A stretch of 64,000 nt of DNA from positions 1-64,000 of the forward strand of contig NZ_JAHVKO010000008.1 in NCBI RefSeq assembly GCF_019800665.1. The letters run 5' to 3'. Shown here piece by piece: positions 16,433-25,548 of this stretch (positions are counted from its first letter, which is position 1; every line of letters starts with the position of its first letter). The notes under the pieces were generated by a model that worked only from the letters and a program-made list of their open reading frames with translations, searched no databases and had not been told where the DNA came from. This DNA comes from Microbulbifer agarilyticus. GTDB taxonomy: Bacteria; Pseudomonadota; Gammaproteobacteria; Pseudomonadales; Cellvibrionaceae. The position numbers were made by a program, and so were the translations under genes.

Positions 16433-16574
16433 ATGTCTTTCTCCCCCTCACCAGAGGGGGATAACAAGGGTGCAGCCCTTGGGCACAATGGAGAAAATAA
16501 CCGGAAAGTCTCAGCGAACTCTTTAACGGGAGGCGCCTTGAGACGGCCCGACTGGATTTCTACAGGTGCCCGCC
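16433..16574 (+). promoter_or_regulatory. Structured 5' leader of the maltodextrin operon
   Basis: Three potential hairpins lie in the leader: TCCCCCT/AGGGGGA (16442-16448, 16455-16461), CAAGGG/CCCTTG (16465-16470, 16476-16481) and GTCTCA/TGAGAC (16508-16513, 16539-16544). TAGGAG plus an ATG at 16433 open a small frame that overlaps the next gene out of frame. I do not recognise a known riboswitch. AGGTG at 16564-16568 is the ribosome site of the GH13 gene. Confidence 0.4.
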
Positions 16575-18476
16575 ATGTCCAAGCCCACTCGCCGCCTGGC
16601 CGCCAGCCTGATGTTTGCGCTGACATCCACTCTCGTATCGGTTCCGTCCACAGTCATTGCCGCCGCGAGCGACCTCTCATCAACACCGCAGCTGGAGCGT
16701 GCCGAACCGCCGTTCTGGTGGGCGAATATGGCCGAGCCGAGCCTGCAGCTGATGCTGCACGGCAGCGACATCGCCGGTGCCGAAGTCAGCCTCGACTACC
16801 CCGGCGTGACCGTGATCGGTACCGAGCGCGAACAGAATCCGAATTACCTGTTTATCAACCTGTCGGTAGCCGCCGATGCCAAGCCGGGCACCCTGCAGAT
16901 TCAACTGCGCAAGGACGGCTGGCAGCAGGCACTGAGCTATGAGCTGAAGCAGCGCCGCGCCGGCTCCGCCGATCGCCAGGGCTTCGACTCCAGCGATACC
17001 ATCTACCTGATTACCCCGGACCGCTTCGCCAACGGCGACCCCAGTAACGACAACACCGCGGATACCAAAGAAGAAGCCAACCGCGCCGACCCGAACGGCC
17101 GCCACGGTGGTGACATCGCCGGTATGCAGGCGCACCTCGACTACATCGCCGATATGGGCTTCACCCAGATCTGGCCGAACCCACTGATCGAGAATGACCA
17201 GCCGCAATACTCTTACCACGGATATTCGGCGACAGACCTCTATCGCATCGACTCCCGCTATGGCAGCAACGCCAGCTTCCGCGCGTTTGTGGCGGCAGCC
17301 AAGGACAAGGGTATTGGCGTTATCCAGGACATGGTGCCCAACCATATTGGCGACGGACACTGGTGGCTCGATGACCTGCCGGCGGACGATTGGCTGAACG
17401 GCAAGGGCGTCGCCAAAGGCGAATACGAATACACCAACCACGCCCGCACCGTGCACATGGACCCCTATGCCAGCCACAAGGACCACCAGCTGTTCACCGA
17501 TGGCTGGTTTGTGGACACCATGCCGGACCCCAACCAGCGCAACCCGCGCATGGCCAACTACCTGATCCAGAACGCGATCTGGTGGGTGGAATATGCGGAC
17601 CTGTCTGGCATTCGTGTAGACACCTATGCGTATTCCGACGCGGACTTTCTTGCCGACTGGTCCGCACGCCTGATGCGTGAGTACCCCAACCTCAACATCG
17701 TTGGTGAAGAGTGGACCCGACAGGCGGCCTTGGTAGCCTACTGGCAGGCGGGCAACAAAAACCGCAACGGTTATGTATCCCACGTGCCGAGCATGATGGA
17801 TTTCCCCTTGCTCTATGGCCTGCGCGATGGGCTGGAAAAACCGGAAACCTGGAGCACCGGCCTCGTCACCCTGTACGAATCTCTGGCGAATGACGTGCTC
17901 TACCCCGACCCCAATAATCTGGTCATCCTTGCCGGCAACCACGACATGAGCCGCATGTATAGCCAGCTGGACGAAGACATGGGCAAGTTCCGCATGGCGG
18001 TGGCCTATATCGCCACCATGCGCGGCATCCCGCAGTTCTATTACGGCGATGAAATCCTCGCAAAAAGCCCCAAGCACCGCGACGACGGCGTGGTACGCAG
18101 TGACTTCCCCGGTGGCTGGGCGGGCGACAAGGTCAACGCGTTTACCGGTAAAAAGCTGAGCCGCAAACAGCGCGAAGCGCAGCAGTATGTGCGCACCCTG
18201 TTTAACTGGCGCAAGCAAAAAGACGTAATCCACAGCGGCAAGCTCAAGCACTTTGCCCCCATCGACGGGCTCTACGTGTACTTCCGCTACGACGAAAATG
18301 AGACGGTGATGGTAGCCATCAACAAGAGCGACCGCGCGCGCGAATTACCCGTTGCGCACATGGCGGAAGTTCTTGGCGATAAAGCCACTGCCACCGACAT
18401 CACCAGCGGCGAATCACAATCGCTGCAGGAACTGGTACTCGCTCCGAGCGATGTACTGGTTGCCGAAATATTCTAA
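16575..18476 (+). CDS. Exported GH13 cyclomaltodextrinase/neopullulanase-type enzyme
   Basis: The ATG at 16575 has AGGTG six bases upstream. A GTG at 16566 is less likely. The 633-residue product has a signal peptide (MSKPTRRLAASLMFALTS...), and an N-terminal beta domain (about 35-135, PPFWWANMAEPSLQLMLHG) like the cyclomaltodextrinase N-domain. The GH13 barrel starts at SSDTIYLITPDRFANGDP, with Asp349 (IRVDTYAYSD), Glu378 (VGEEW) and Asp457 (AGNHD). A C-terminal beta domain follows. The combination resembles periplasmic SusA-like neopullulanases that cut maltooligosaccharides, cyclodextrins or pullulan. It is the first gene of a three-gene operon with 41- and 23-base gaps. Confidence 0.88.
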   Translation: MSKPTRRLAASLMFALTSTLVSVPSTVIAAASDLSSTPQLERAEPPFWWANMAEPSLQLMLHGSDIAGAEVSLDYPGVTVIGTEREQNPNYLFINLSVAADAKPGTLQIQLRKDGWQQALSYELKQRRAGSADRQGFDSSDTIYLITPDRFANGDPSNDNTADTKEEANRADPNGRHGGDIAGMQAHLDYIADMGFTQIWPNPLIENDQPQYSYHGYSATDLYRIDSRYGSNASFRAFVAAAKDKGIGVIQDMVPNHIGDGHWWLDDLPADDWLNGKGVAKGEYEYTNHARTVHMDPYASHKDHQLFTDGWFVDTMPDPNQRNPRMANYLIQNAIWWVEYADLSGIRVDTYAYSDADFLADWSARLMREYPNLNIVGEEWTRQAALVAYWQAGNKNRNGYVSHVPSMMDFPLLYGLRDGLEKPETWSTGLVTLYESLANDVLYPDPNNLVILAGNHDMSRMYSQLDEDMGKFRMAVAYIATMRGIPQFYYGDEILAKSPKHRDDGVVRSDFPGGWAGDKVNAFTGKKLSRKQREAQQYVRTLFNWRKQKDVIHSGKLKHFAPIDGLYVYFRYDENETVMVAINKSDRARELPVAHMAEVLGDKATATDITSGESQSLQELVLAPSDVLVAEIF

Positions 18477-18517
18477 AAAACGACAGTACTGAATCAAAAA
18501 TACAAGTGAACGCGACG

Positions 18518-20977
18518 ATGAAAGTAGTGAAAAGTAAAAAGCCCACAAGGCTGTTCCAAAAACTCGGCCTGAAAACTGTTTTGACAACAGCACTGGCCGC
18601 CGCCCTGCAACCAGCATTTGCGGATACCGCGCGCAGCTATCAGGAACACAAGCTGTTCGATGACAAGCTGGTGATCGAAACCAGCGACAGCCAGGTAACC
18701 CTGACCCCGCTCAACTCTGGCGCACTGGAAGTGCACTACCAGCGTGAGGGTATGAAGCAGCTGCCCTCCTTCGCACGCGCACACCAGCAACTGCAGCAAG
18801 ACGTGCAGGCGGAACTGAATGTTTCCACCGAAGCGCTGCGCTATTCCCTTGGCGACATCACCGCGGTGATTCACAAGTCGCCGTTTGCGATCGAATACCT
18901 GCACGACGGCAAGCCGCTGCTGAGTGAAGAGCACGGCTTCTTCGCCAACCAGACCATGCGCGGCTTCCGCTTTAACCTGACCGATGATGAGAAACTGATT
19001 GGTGGCGGCCAGCGCGTACTGGGCATGGACCGCCGCGGCCATCGCCTGCCGCTGTACAACAAGGCGCATTACGGCTACTCCACCGAATCCGAGCAGATGT
19101 ACTTCTCCATGCCGGCGGTGATGAGCAGCAACAAATACGTACTGCTGTTCGACAACAGCGCCACCGGCACCATGGACCTCGGCGCCAGCGAAGAAAGCGT
19201 CATGCAGTTTGAAGCCGTGGGTGGGCGCAGCGCCTACATCGTAGTGGCGGGTGAAAACTATCCCAAGCTGATCGAAAACTACGTGGACGTTACCGGCCGC
19301 CAGCCAATGCCGCCACGCTGGGCGCTGGGTAACTTCGCCTCGCGCTTCGGTTACCGCTCAGAGCAGGAAGTGCGTGAAACGATTCAAGCCTTCCGCGACG
19401 AAGATTTTCCGGTAGACGCGCTGGTACTCGACCTGTACTGGTTTGGCCCGGACATCAAAGGCCACATGGGCAACCTGGCGTGGGACAAAGAAAACTTCCC
19501 GCAGCCGGTCGAGATGATGGCAGAGCTGAAAGAACAGGGCATTAAAACCATTCTGGTTACCGAGCCGTTTGTTCTCTCCACTTCTGAGCGCTGGGACGAA
19601 GCAGTAGCCAGCAACGCACTGGCGAAGAACCTCGCCGGCAAGCCCAAGCAGTTTGATTTTTACTTCGGTAACACCGGCCTGATCGACGTCTTCTCCGAAG
19701 ACGGCCGCGACTGGTTCTGGAATATCTACCAAGACCTGAAAGCACAGGGCGTTTCTGGCTGGTGGGGCGATCTGGGCGAACCGGAAGTGCACCCGTCCGA
19801 CACCGTGCACGCGATCGGCATGGCGGATGAAATCCACAACGCCTTCGGCCACCGCTGGGCGCAGATGCTGTTCGAAAACGAAAAAGCCAACAACCCGGAC
19901 GAGCGCCCCTTCATTATGATGCGCGCCGGTTTCCCGGGCTCCCAGCGCTACGGCATGATCCCGTGGACCGGTGACGTGTCCCGCGGTTGGGGTGGCCTGC
20001 AGCCGCAGGTTGAGCTGTCCCTGCAAATGGGCCTGCTCGGTTTTGCCTACACCCATTCCGACCTGGGCGGCTTTGCCGATGGCGAGCGCTTTGAGCGCAC
20101 CCCGTACATTCGCTGGCTGCAGTACGGCACCTTCCAGCCGGTTTACCGCCCACACGCGCAGGAAAAAATTGCGCCGGAGCCGGTATTCCACGACCGCAAA
20201 ACCCGCCGGATTACCCGCGACTTTATCAAGCTGCGCTACCGCCTGTTGCCGTACAACTACACCCTGGCGTTTGAGAACAGCCAGACCGGTATGCCACTGA
20301 TGCGTCCACTGTTCTTCGAGAACGAAAACAATCTCGAACTGATGGATAACAAAAGTGCCTACCTGTGGGGTAACGACTTCCTGGTAGCGCCGGTGATGGA
20401 AGATACGCGCAGCGTATCTGTAGAACTGCCGGGCGGAATCTGGTTCGACTACTGGAACGACAATCAGTACGGCGGCGACAAGGCTGAGATCAAGGTGAGC
20501 CTGGAAACTATCCCAGTACTGGTGCGCGCCGGTGCCTTCATCCCCACCGTGGCGGATATGAAAAATACCCAGGAATACACCAGCGAATACCTGCGCCTAG
20601 ATTACTACGCACACGAGTCAGTACAACAGTCCTCCGGCACCGTGTACGAAGACGATGGTGAGACCGCCGACGCCTTCGCCAAGGGCCAGTACGAAAAGTT
20701 ACTGTTCAGCGGCGAGCGCAATGAAGCCGGTATCGACTTCACCTTTACCCGTGAAGGTGATGGCTACACCGGCGCCCCGGAAAGCCGCAATGTAGAACTG
20801 GTACTGCACAACGTAACCCTGCCCGCTGCCATCCAACAGGGCAACCAGACCATTGCCCTGGTGAAGCGCGAAAAAGATTTGACCGAGAACACCGCCTGGT
20901 ACAACAAGCGTGAAAAAACCCTGCACGTGAAGTTCCCGTGGAGTGGCGCAAGCCAGTCCCTGTCGGTTGCCCAGTAA
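18518..20977 (+). CDS. Exported GH31 alpha-glucosidase
   Basis: The ATG at 18518 is chosen over a GTG twelve bases upstream because it begins the signal peptide (MKVVKSKKPTRLFQKLG...LQPAFAD). The 819-residue product has the GH31 N-terminal beta-sandwich (about 40-250), and the catalytic barrel from PPRWALGNFASRFGYRS onward. The nucleophile is Asp418 in WWGDLGEPE and the likely acid/base is Asp486 in WTGDVSRGW. A C-terminal beta region follows (GGIWFDYWND..., DDGETADAF). It would release glucose from the ends of maltooligosaccharides in the periplasm, working with the two GH13 enzymes on either side. Confidence 0.92.
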   Translation: MKVVKSKKPTRLFQKLGLKTVLTTALAAALQPAFADTARSYQEHKLFDDKLVIETSDSQVTLTPLNSGALEVHYQREGMKQLPSFARAHQQLQQDVQAELNVSTEALRYSLGDITAVIHKSPFAIEYLHDGKPLLSEEHGFFANQTMRGFRFNLTDDEKLIGGGQRVLGMDRRGHRLPLYNKAHYGYSTESEQMYFSMPAVMSSNKYVLLFDNSATGTMDLGASEESVMQFEAVGGRSAYIVVAGENYPKLIENYVDVTGRQPMPPRWALGNFASRFGYRSEQEVRETIQAFRDEDFPVDALVLDLYWFGPDIKGHMGNLAWDKENFPQPVEMMAELKEQGIKTILVTEPFVLSTSERWDEAVASNALAKNLAGKPKQFDFYFGNTGLIDVFSEDGRDWFWNIYQDLKAQGVSGWWGDLGEPEVHPSDTVHAIGMADEIHNAFGHRWAQMLFENEKANNPDERPFIMMRAGFPGSQRYGMIPWTGDVSRGWGGLQPQVELSLQMGLLGFAYTHSDLGGFADGERFERTPYIRWLQYGTFQPVYRPHAQEKIAPEPVFHDRKTRRITRDFIKLRYRLLPYNYTLAFENSQTGMPLMRPLFFENENNLELMDNKSAYLWGNDFLVAPVMEDTRSVSVELPGGIWFDYWNDNQYGGDKAEIKVSLETIPVLVRAGAFIPTVADMKNTQEYTSEYLRLDYYAHESVQQSSGTVYEDDGETADAFAKGQYEKLLFSGERNEAGIDFTFTREGDGYTGAPESRNVELVLHNVTLPAAIQQGNQTIALVKREKDLTENTAWYNKREKTLHVKFPWSGASQSLSVAQ

Positions 20978-21000
20978 ACAAAAAAGCGAATAGAGAGAAG

Positions 21001-22917
21001 ATGAAAAAATTTATTCAGCTCGTACTCGCCTCTTCCGTCGCTGCCGCCACCCTGAGTGGCTGCGGTGCCAAAATGGAAGCAACGGAAAGTGCACAAACCC
21101 AGCCGAATACTGAGGTTGCAGTTGCGGCACCAGTAGAAAGTTTGTCTGGCAAGCCAGTTATCTACCAGGTAATGACTCGCCTGTTTGGTAACACCAACGC
21201 CACCAACAAACCCTGGGGCACCATTGAAGAAAATGGCGTGGGCAAGTTCAGTGACTTCACTCCCAAGGCGCTGGAAGAGATTCGCGATCTGGGTGCAGAC
21301 TACATCTGGTACACCGGTGCCCTGCACCACGCGGTAGTACGCGACTACACCGAATTCGGCATCGCTAATGACGACCCGGATGTGGTGAAAGGCCGTGCCG
21401 GCTCTCCCTACGCGATCAAGGATTACTACTCGGTAAACCCGGACCTCGCCAACGACCCGAGCAAGCGTCTGGAAGAATTCAAAGCGCTGCTGGAGCGCTC
21501 CCACGCCGCTGGCCTCAAGGTCATCATTGATATCGTACCCAACCACGTTGCGCGCAATTACCAGTCCCTGGACAAACCGGAAGGTGTTGTCGACTTCGGT
21601 GCGGACGACGACAGCAGCGTAGCCTACGCGCGCGACAACAACTTCTACTACGTTCCCGGCGAGCCTTTCCAGGTGCCGGTGGCCACTGACGGTTATCAGC
21701 CGCTAAACGGTGAAGCCCACGATCTGGTAGACGGCAAGTTTGAAGAAGTACCGGCCAAATGGACCGGCAACGGCAGCCGCGCCCCGCAACCGCAGCAGGG
21801 CGACTGGTACGAAACCGTGAAGATCAACTTCGGTGTGCGCCCCGACGGTAGCTACGATTTTGCACAGCTGCCAGCCGACTACGCCGAGAAAGACTTCCGT
21901 GCACACGCGGCCTTCTGGGCGGAGCAAGAAATTCCGGATAGCTGGAAGAAGTTCCGCCAGATCACCGATTACTGGCTCGCCTTCGGTGTCGACGGTTTCC
22001 GCTACGACATGTCCGGCATGGTGCCGGTGGAATTCTGGAGCTACCTGAACTCCAGCATCAAAATGCAGAAAGCCGACGCACTGCTGCTGGCGGAAATCTA
22101 CCAGCCCAAGCTGTACCGGGATTACATCCACCTGGGCAAGATGGACTACCTGTATGACAAGGTAGGCACCTACGATGCCATCCGCGCGGTGATGGAAGGC
22201 AAAGCCGGCACCGATCCGCTGGTGGAGATTCAGGAAAGCCTGAGCGGTATTGAAGCCAATATGCTGCGCTTTATGGAAAACCACGACGAGCAGCGCATTG
22301 CTTCTCCGGAATTTGCCGGTAACCCGCAGGCAGGTATCCCGGCCATGGTAGTTTCCGCTACCGTGAGCGGTGCGCCGACGCTGATTTACTTCGGCCAGGA
22401 ACTGGGCGAGCCGGGCGATGGCGATGCGGGCTTCGGCAAAACCAGCCGCACCACCATCTTCGACTACTGGTCTGTACCTAGCATCCGTCGCTGGCACAAC
22501 GAGGGTCAGTTCAACAGCGAGCAGCTGTCCGCGGGCGAGCAGTCCCTGCGCGACTTCTATCGCAACCTGCTGACTTTCAGCAACCAGAGCGCCGCACTCT
22601 CCGGTGAGTACCAAGACCTGCACCGCTACAACCGCGAGCAAGGTGAAAACTACTCCGACAAGCTGTACAGCTTTGCCCGTTGGGCTGGTGATGATCGCCT
22701 GCTGGTGGTTGCTAACTTCGCCGGTAGCGACAGCGCGGTGAACCTGGCATTGCCGTCTGACCTGGTCACGCAGTGGCAGCTGACTCCAGGTAAGTACACC
22801 CTTACCAACCAGTTGCAAGAAGGTACGGCGGAACTGGTGGTCGCCGATGACCTCAGCGCTTCCGTCGCCCTGACTGCGCCTCAGCTTTCCGGTCAGATCC
22901 TCAAGCTCGAGCACTGA
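21001..22917 (+). CDS. GH13 alpha-amylase-family lipoprotein
   Basis: The ATG at 21001 has AGAGAGAAG directly upstream. The 638-residue product starts with a lipoprotein signal (VAAATLSGCG). Gly after the Cys fits outer-membrane location. The barrel begins GKPVIYQVMTRLFGN and shows DIVPNHVARNY, Asp336 (FRYDMSG), Glu365 (LLLAEIY) and Asp429 (ENHDEQR). A long insertion between about residues 185 and 300 is unlike short alpha-amylases. A C-terminal beta domain ends the protein. It is the last gene of the operon, and a terminator-like hairpin follows. Confidence 0.88.
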   Translation: MKKFIQLVLASSVAAATLSGCGAKMEATESAQTQPNTEVAVAAPVESLSGKPVIYQVMTRLFGNTNATNKPWGTIEENGVGKFSDFTPKALEEIRDLGADYIWYTGALHHAVVRDYTEFGIANDDPDVVKGRAGSPYAIKDYYSVNPDLANDPSKRLEEFKALLERSHAAGLKVIIDIVPNHVARNYQSLDKPEGVVDFGADDDSSVAYARDNNFYYVPGEPFQVPVATDGYQPLNGEAHDLVDGKFEEVPAKWTGNGSRAPQPQQGDWYETVKINFGVRPDGSYDFAQLPADYAEKDFRAHAAFWAEQEIPDSWKKFRQITDYWLAFGVDGFRYDMSGMVPVEFWSYLNSSIKMQKADALLLAEIYQPKLYRDYIHLGKMDYLYDKVGTYDAIRAVMEGKAGTDPLVEIQESLSGIEANMLRFMENHDEQRIASPEFAGNPQAGIPAMVVSATVSGAPTLIYFGQELGEPGDGDAGFGKTSRTTIFDYWSVPSIRRWHNEGQFNSEQLSAGEQSLRDFYRNLLTFSNQSAALSGEYQDLHRYNREQGENYSDKLYSFARWAGDDRLLVVANFAGSDSAVNLALPSDLVTQWQLTPGKYTLTNQLQEGTAELVVADDLSASVALTAPQLSGQILKLEH

Positions 22918-22948
22918 CCTCTAGCTCTGATACTCGCTCTGATACTGG

Positions 22949-22980
22949 GCGGGGCGCCTCTGCGCGCCCCGCACTTTCTT
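22949..22980 (+). terminator. Terminator-like hairpin after the maltodextrin operon
   Basis: GCGGGGCGC (22949-22957) pairs with GCGCCCCGC (22964-22972) across six bases, followed by the T-rich ACTTTCTT. The T-tract is weak. Confidence 0.6.
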
Positions 22981-23171
22981 CCCATCCCACGCCCACACGC
23001 CTCCACGCCCCCGACCATAGCTCCGCAGACTGCACTCGTCCCCGCCTGCCACACGCCCCCGTATCCGAAACCTTTCCAACCTGCTACTGTCTCAGACTTC
23101 ACAGTCAGTGGTTTAAACTGATTTTTGGGGCGCCAGATTGGGGGCGCAGCGTTTCAAGGGAGGATGGTGAT

Positions 23172-24008
23172 ATGGGTGGAACCAAAGAGTGGCTGGTTGC
23201 CGTACTGGTGGCCGTGGCAGTCGTTGCCGGTATTTACTGGTTTGTAATTAAAGAAGCCCACCGCCCCGAGACACCGGTGGCCGTGCCCGAGGCGGTACCC
23301 GAAGTTCAACCCAAAGTTGAACTGGAAGAGCCGGAACCCGTAATCCCCCCCGCGCCGGAACCCACTCCGCCCGTGGAAGAGCCGCGCAAGCTGCCCGCGC
23401 TGAACGATAGCGACAAAGAGGCCGCCAACGATCTCGTCAGCCTCTCCGCCGATGGCACACTCGCCCGCTGGATTGTGCCCGATGAAGTGGTGCGCAAATG
23501 GGTAGCCGCCGTCAACACGGCAACCAAGGGCGACCTGATGCACAAGAACCGTCCGTTTAAAAACGTAGACGGGAAAATTGCAGTAAAAGAATTGGAGATC
23601 CGCCCGGACGGACAAAAGGTCTATGTACTGTCGCAGGAGAACTACCAGCGCTACGACGCCCCCGTGCGTCTGTTCGCCATGGTGGATACTGACACAGCGG
23701 TAAATCTGTATCAGTTCTGGTACCCACGTCTGAAGCAGGCGTATGGTGAACTCGGGCTCAAGAACAAGAACTTCCACGCGGCACTACTCGCCGCCATCGA
23801 CCAGGCACTGGCCGCACCGGAAGTCGACGGCCCGGTTAAGCTGGTCCGCCCCACGGTGTATTACAAATTTGAAGACGAAAAAATGGAGAAAATGCCCGGC
23901 CTGCACAAGCTGATGATCCGCATTGGCCCGGACAACGCGGCACGCGTTAAAGAAAAGCTAACCGAGCTAAAAGGCAAGCTTGAAAACATGCCTTCCGAAC
24001 AGGAGTAG
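23172..24008 (+). CDS. DUF3014 family membrane-anchored protein
   Basis: The 278-residue protein has an N-terminal membrane helix (WLVAVLVAVAVVAGIYWFV, about 7-25), a Pro/Glu-rich linker (about 30-78) and a periplasmic domain. That domain carries LPALNDSDKEA, RWIVPDEVVRKWVAAVN and YDAPVRLFAMVDT, which I recognise as the DUF3014 pattern. The role is unknown. GGGAGG lies upstream of the ATG at 23172. It sits alone between terminators and is probably not part of the starch system. Confidence 0.8.
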   Translation: MGGTKEWLVAVLVAVAVVAGIYWFVIKEAHRPETPVAVPEAVPEVQPKVELEEPEPVIPPAPEPTPPVEEPRKLPALNDSDKEAANDLVSLSADGTLARWIVPDEVVRKWVAAVNTATKGDLMHKNRPFKNVDGKIAVKELEIRPDGQKVYVLSQENYQRYDAPVRLFAMVDTDTAVNLYQFWYPRLKQAYGELGLKNKNFHAALLAAIDQALAAPEVDGPVKLVRPTVYYKFEDEKMEKMPGLHKLMIRIGPDNAARVKEKLTELKGKLENMPSEQE

Positions 24009-24036
24009 TTCGCCACAGCCTTTCTGTGAGTCAAAC

Positions 24037-24066
24037 AAAAAAGCCCCGAAGATTCGGGGCTTTTTT
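24037..24066. terminator. Bidirectional rho-independent terminator
   Basis: AAAAAAGCCCCGAA (24037-24050) and TTCGGGGCTTTTTT (24053-24066) form a strong stem between the DUF3014 gene and the convergent DUF1552 gene. Confidence 0.9.
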
Positions 24067-24087
24067 GTTTTGAACTGATCGAAGCGG

Positions 24088-25530
24088 TTACACAACCCCG
24101 CCAGACCAGTGGCTCTCCGGCAAATTGGTTACACCCATATAGCGAGCCACATCACCAAACAGCTGATGCGTGCCATAAATACGCTGGCCATTATTGACCC
24201 CGTCACCACAATTGATGATACGGCCCATTTGCAGGGCGCCACCGGCACCACCGGCGAGGGTTACCGCACCCGCTGCACCACCGTGCTTCGAGCCATCGCC
24301 AACTTCGGAGAACATCACCACCAGGGTGTCATCCAGCAAGCCGCTGTTTTCGAGCTGCTGCAGGGTGTAGGCGAGCAGACTGTGATACCAGCGCACCTGT
24401 GCGGTGTGTGGCACATCGCCCGGGCGATGCGAGGCACTGTGGCTGGCAAATTCGTTGTACCAGCGGGTAATGGAACCAACGGTGCCACTGCCATTACTGT
24501 GTTGAATACCCTGGCTAATGGCGTCCTGCGACATTTGCCAGCACTCGTCGAACGAATAGTTCACCAGGTTGCCGTTCTCATCCCCTTTGGAGAGCTGCAG
24601 GGTGGCGACCCGGTTTAGGCCACAGGAGAAAGCACCCACAATGTTATCGATTTGCGCGCGCGCCAAATGCGGGAACATTTGCCATTCGTTGGGCGTTAGC
24701 TGGCTGGAGGAGCTGGCATAAGGGTCACTCATCACATTGGTGTTGAAGCTGCACTCGCCTACCTGATTGCCGGCGAGATCCCGCAAACGCTTCAGCGCAT
24801 TTTCATGCAGTGTGAGTTTGTCGCGGCGGGCGCTGTCGAGAGTGACTTCCGCAAGGCCATCGAAGTCGTTGAGAATCGCTTCGTAATAGGCCTGCTTATC
24901 GCCACTGCTGCCGCCGGAGCTACTGCCACCAGAACTACTGCCGCCACCGCTAATACCAACGGCAAGTTTCTGCGCGGCATCCGCCGGGTCGTTATTCGGA
25001 ATCGGGCGGGCGCCGCTATCGTAACCGCGCGGTTTGGAGATCATGATGTCGGAGCGGCCGCCGGTACGCACGCCGAGGCTCAATACACCCTCGCTGCCCA
25101 GCTGCTCCGCAATCAAGTGATCGATACTGGCACTTTCGCGGCTGATTTCATTGTTACCGGTGAGAATGCCGCGCATATCGTTGTAGTGGGCTCCGGCACC
25201 GCTACCGATATCCAGCGTCATGTTCTGCAGAACGATCATGCGATCGTGCCAGGAAGACAGCGGCCCCAAGCCAAAGCTCAGTTCCTGACTGCCACTGATG
25301 GTGCCCGGCCCCTGCTGTGGTACCCAGTTGTAGGGCACCACACCGTTGGGATAATAGAGGAACAGCACTCGCTGGGCGGCACCGCCCTGTGCAAATACCC
25401 GTTGCCCGAGCATGCTACTGGCCACCGGCAACAGCATGCCGGCTTGTGCCAGGTTGCGCAGGAACTTGCGGCGCGACTGGCTGGTGGATTCCTTTACGGA
25501 AGCAAAACCAAGTTTATTCAGCAGTTTCAT
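24088..25530 (-). CDS. Tat-exported DUF1552 protein
   Basis: The 480-residue product carries a twin-arginine signal (SRRKFLRNLAQAGMLLPVAS, about 19-38), so it is exported folded, possibly with a cofactor. The mature part shows the DUF1552 pattern VLFLYYPNGVVPYNW...LSFGLGPL, then GAHYNDMRGILTG and SIDHLIAEQLG. A Gly/Ser linker (about 198-212) interrupts the domain, and VVMFSEVGDGSKHG...NCGDGVN lies near the end. DUF1552 proteins are usually encoded next to DUF1592-type cytochrome proteins. Here the stop of the giant cytochrome gene is only 18 bases upstream, and GGGAGATAAAAACA supports the ATG at 25530. Partner of unknown chemistry. Confidence 0.88.
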   Translation of the reverse strand: MKLLNKLGFASVKESTSQSRRKFLRNLAQAGMLLPVASSMLGQRVFAQGGAAQRVLFLYYPNGVVPYNWVPQQGPGTISGSQELSFGLGPLSSWHDRMIVLQNMTLDIGSGAGAHYNDMRGILTGNNEISRESASIDHLIAEQLGSEGVLSLGVRTGGRSDIMISKPRGYDSGARPIPNNDPADAAQKLAVGISGGGSSSGGSSSGGSSGDKQAYYEAILNDFDGLAEVTLDSARRDKLTLHENALKRLRDLAGNQVGECSFNTNVMSDPYASSSSQLTPNEWQMFPHLARAQIDNIVGAFSCGLNRVATLQLSKGDENGNLVNYSFDECWQMSQDAISQGIQHSNGSGTVGSITRWYNEFASHSASHRPGDVPHTAQVRWYHSLLAYTLQQLENSGLLDDTLVVMFSEVGDGSKHGGAAGAVTLAGGAGGALQMGRIINCGDGVNNGQRIYGTHQLFGDVARYMGVTNLPESHWSGGVV

Positions 25531-25548
25531 TGTTTTTATCTCCCGAAT

